This document shows positions 62,587 to 64,000 of a stretch of DNA of 64,000 bases, one piece after another; position 1 is the stretch's first letter, and each line of letters begins with the position of its first letter. This DNA comes from Mediterranea sp. An20 (GTDB taxonomy: Bacteria; Bacteroidota; Bacteroidia; Bacteroidales; Bacteroidaceae), in assembly GCF_002160055.1 (NCBI RefSeq), contig NZ_NFJV01000019.1, positions 1 through 64,000 of the forward strand. The letters are read 5' to 3'. The notes under the pieces were generated by a model that was not told where the DNA came from, searched no databases, and saw only the letters and a program-made list of their open reading frames with translations. Position numbers and translations under genes: made by a program.

Positions 62587-63904
62587 TAACAGACATATCG
62601 TGCAAAAGGTGACAGTGAATCTGTGCCGTTTCGTGTTGGGAGCTACCTTCATCTTCTCCGGTTTTGTCAAGGCAGTGGACCCGCTGGGGTTCTTCTATAA
62701 AATCCAAGACTATCTGGAGGCTTTCGGCATAGGCGAATGGTTACATCCTATCCTCATCTTATTGTCGGGCATCGGTTTGTCATCCATCGAGTTCTGTGTG
62801 GGTATCTTTCTCTTTTTCGGCATACGGCGCGGAATGTCATCGTTCACGGCTTTGCTGATGATGGCGTTCATGACTCCGCTGACGTTCTACCTGGCCCTGT
62901 TCAATCCGGTGCCCGATTGCGGCTGTTTTGGCGATGCCTGGGTGTTGACCAACTGGCAGACGTTTGGCAAGAACGTGGTGCTGTTGGCTGCCGCCATGGT
63001 GGTATTCAGATGGAGAAAGCAGGTGGTGCGCTTTGTAACCTCCAAATTGGAGTGGATGGTGTCTATGTACAGCTTTCTGTTCATCTTTGTGCTTTCTTTC
63101 TATTGCTTGGCCTATCTGCCCATCTTCGACTTCCGTCCCTACAAAATCGGGGTGAATATACCGCAGGCCATGGAAATCCCCGAAGGGGCCAAGCCCAGTG
63201 TGTTCGAGGCGCGTTTTGTGTTGGAGAAAGACGGAAAGCAAAAAGAATTTACCACCGAAAACTATCCTTATGAAGACAGCACGTGGGTATTTGTCGAAGT
63301 GCGTTCGGTATTGGTGGAACAGGGATATGAACCTCCGGTCAAAGACTTCTATATCGCAGACCTGAACACGGATGAGAGCCTGACCGACCGGATTCTGTCC
63401 GATTCAAATTATGTCTTCTTGCTGGTGATGCACCGGGTGGAGGAGGCAGATGACGGAAATATCGACCTCATCAATGAGATATACGACTATAGTGTCGAGC
63501 ATGGCTATGCTTTCTATGCCCTGACTTCTTCACCGCGCGATGCCATCGAGTTGTGGAGTGACCGCACGGGCGGCGAATATCCTTTCGGTATCATGGATGA
63601 TATTACGCTGAAGACCATTATCCGCTCTAATCCGGGCCTGTTGTTGCTGAAAGGAGGCACCATCTTGAATAAATGGAGCGATAACCGTCTGCCCGATGAA
63701 TATGTGTTGACCGACAGCCTTGATAAGTTGCCTTTAGGTCGCCAGAAACCTGTGAGCGATGGGCGTACCATGGGCTATGTCTTGCTTTGGTTTATCTTGC
63801 CTTTGCTGGCAGTCATCGCACTGGATGTGCTGGTGGTGAAGCGGCGGGCACGGCGTAAGGCCAGGGAGCAGCTGTCGTTCGAAAAAGAAGAAAACATTCA
63901 TTAA
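62576..63904 (+). CDS. BT_3928-like DoxX/MauE-type membrane protein
   Basis: 442 residues in the longest frame, which begins with TTG at 62576 and overlaps the upstream gene; GTG codons at 62600 and 62609 are alternative starts and no ATG fits. The N-terminal half has four transmembrane helices of the DoxX/MauE fold (RFVLGATFIFSGFVKAVDPL, FNPVPDCGCFGDAWVL with CGC). The remaining part is a periplasmic thioredoxin-like domain with a final transmembrane helix (VLLWFILPLLAVIALDVLVV) and a basic tail. A redox role in the envelope is plausible. tpiA follows 20 bp downstream. Confidence 0.85.
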   Translation: METDNRHIVQKVTVNLCRFVLGATFIFSGFVKAVDPLGFFYKIQDYLEAFGIGEWLHPILILLSGIGLSSIEFCVGIFLFFGIRRGMSSFTALLMMAFMTPLTFYLALFNPVPDCGCFGDAWVLTNWQTFGKNVVLLAAAMVVFRWRKQVVRFVTSKLEWMVSMYSFLFIFVLSFYCLAYLPIFDFRPYKIGVNIPQAMEIPEGAKPSVFEARFVLEKDGKQKEFTTENYPYEDSTWVFVEVRSVLVEQGYEPPVKDFYIADLNTDESLTDRILSDSNYVFLLVMHRVEEADDGNIDLINEIYDYSVEHGYAFYALTSSPRDAIELWSDRTGGEYPFGIMDDITLKTIIRSNPGLLLLKGGTILNKWSDNRLPDEYVLTDSLDKLPLGRQKPVSDGRTMGYVLLWFILPLLAVIALDVLVVKRRARRKAREQLSFEKEENIH

Positions 63905-63924
63905 CCCTTTAATAATAAACAATT

Positions 63925-64000
63925 ATGAGAAAGAACATTGTAGCAGGAAACTGGAAAATGAACAAGACTCTCCAAGAGGGTATTGCTCTGGCAAAAGAAC
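63925..64000 (+). CDS. tpiA: triose-phosphate isomerase (3' end outside window)
   Basis: Only the first 25 codons are present: MRKNIVAGNWKMNKTLQEG, the invariant N-terminus of TpiA with the substrate-binding Asn and Lys. The enzyme interconverts dihydroxyacetone phosphate and glyceraldehyde 3-phosphate in glycolysis. The start codon lies 20 bp after the BT_3928-like stop. Confidence 0.93.
   Translation, partial: MRKNIVAGNWKMNKTLQEGIALAKE

Noticed and set aside
1..64000. tRNA or rRNA genes
   Set aside because: Reading the intergenic regions by eye I found no cloverleaf with a TTC-containing T-arm or rRNA-like sequence; a covariance search could still find a missed one.

Overview
The window looks like chromosomal DNA of a gut Bacteroides species. 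The evidence is two SusC/SusD outer-membrane pairs, lipoproteins with acidic residues after the lipobox cysteine, many copies of the Bacteroidetes -7 promoter element TAnnTTTG, and typical Bacteroidales families (GldE-like CNNM/CBS protein, the HAD-thioesterase fusion of the menaquinone pathway, a DoxX/MauE-type BT_3928-like protein). I cannot name the species from sequence alone.

Layout. 1-3.2 kb is accessory: the end of a DUF4143-type ATPase, 1.1 kb of repeat-filled DNA, and a tyrosine recombinase facing away from a SusC gene. 3.6-9.1 kb is a small SusC-SusD-lipoprotein locus without enzymes or a regulator. 9.4-13.0 kb is a five-gene leftward operon (unknown protein, rsmI, coiled-coil lipoprotein, yjjG-like phosphatase, marC-like). 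An AraC regulator with a conserved operator but only a truncated gene beside it follows. 15.8-21.1 kb is a second SusC-SusD pair. 21.4-33.6 kb is a patchwork of short transcription units, several paired with their own regulators (DUF1349/VOC with LuxR, aldo-keto reductase with AraC, arginase-like with HxlR, cupin and metallo-hydrolase with AraC) plus a bacterial PH-domain pair. 33.9-38.4 kb carries dnaK and an AraC/iron-alcohol-dehydrogenase pair. From 38.7 kb on the DNA is mostly core housekeeping: metal ABC permease, tsaE, tadA, yraN, birA, a MATE pump, fumarase, mutY-ssb-gldE-PPTase, nadK, pdxJ-exbB-exbD-tonB, a DJ-1 protein, ispD-recG, an M23/LysM hydrolase, DUF1599, a BT_3928-like protein and the start of tpiA.

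How genes work together. ExbB, ExbD and TonB would energise the two SusC transporters. The mutY-ssb-gldE and ispD-recG blocks are compact co-directional units. Several AraC/HxlR/LuxR genes sit divergent from the gene they probably control.

The most unusual content is between genes. Eleven short tandem arrays with a 21- or 22-bp period (2 to 5 units each) lie only in intergenic DNA. Two ~320-bp elements (1121-1446, 15034-15353) share one architecture: long inverted ends containing 12-bp hairpins with 13-nt loops, surrounding a 22-bp array. A 218-bp inverted-repeat element occurs twice in opposite orientations (1538-1755, 9211-9429), the second copy touching a stop codon. The two related AraC genes share an operator sequence, and dnaK has a sigma-54-like promoter.
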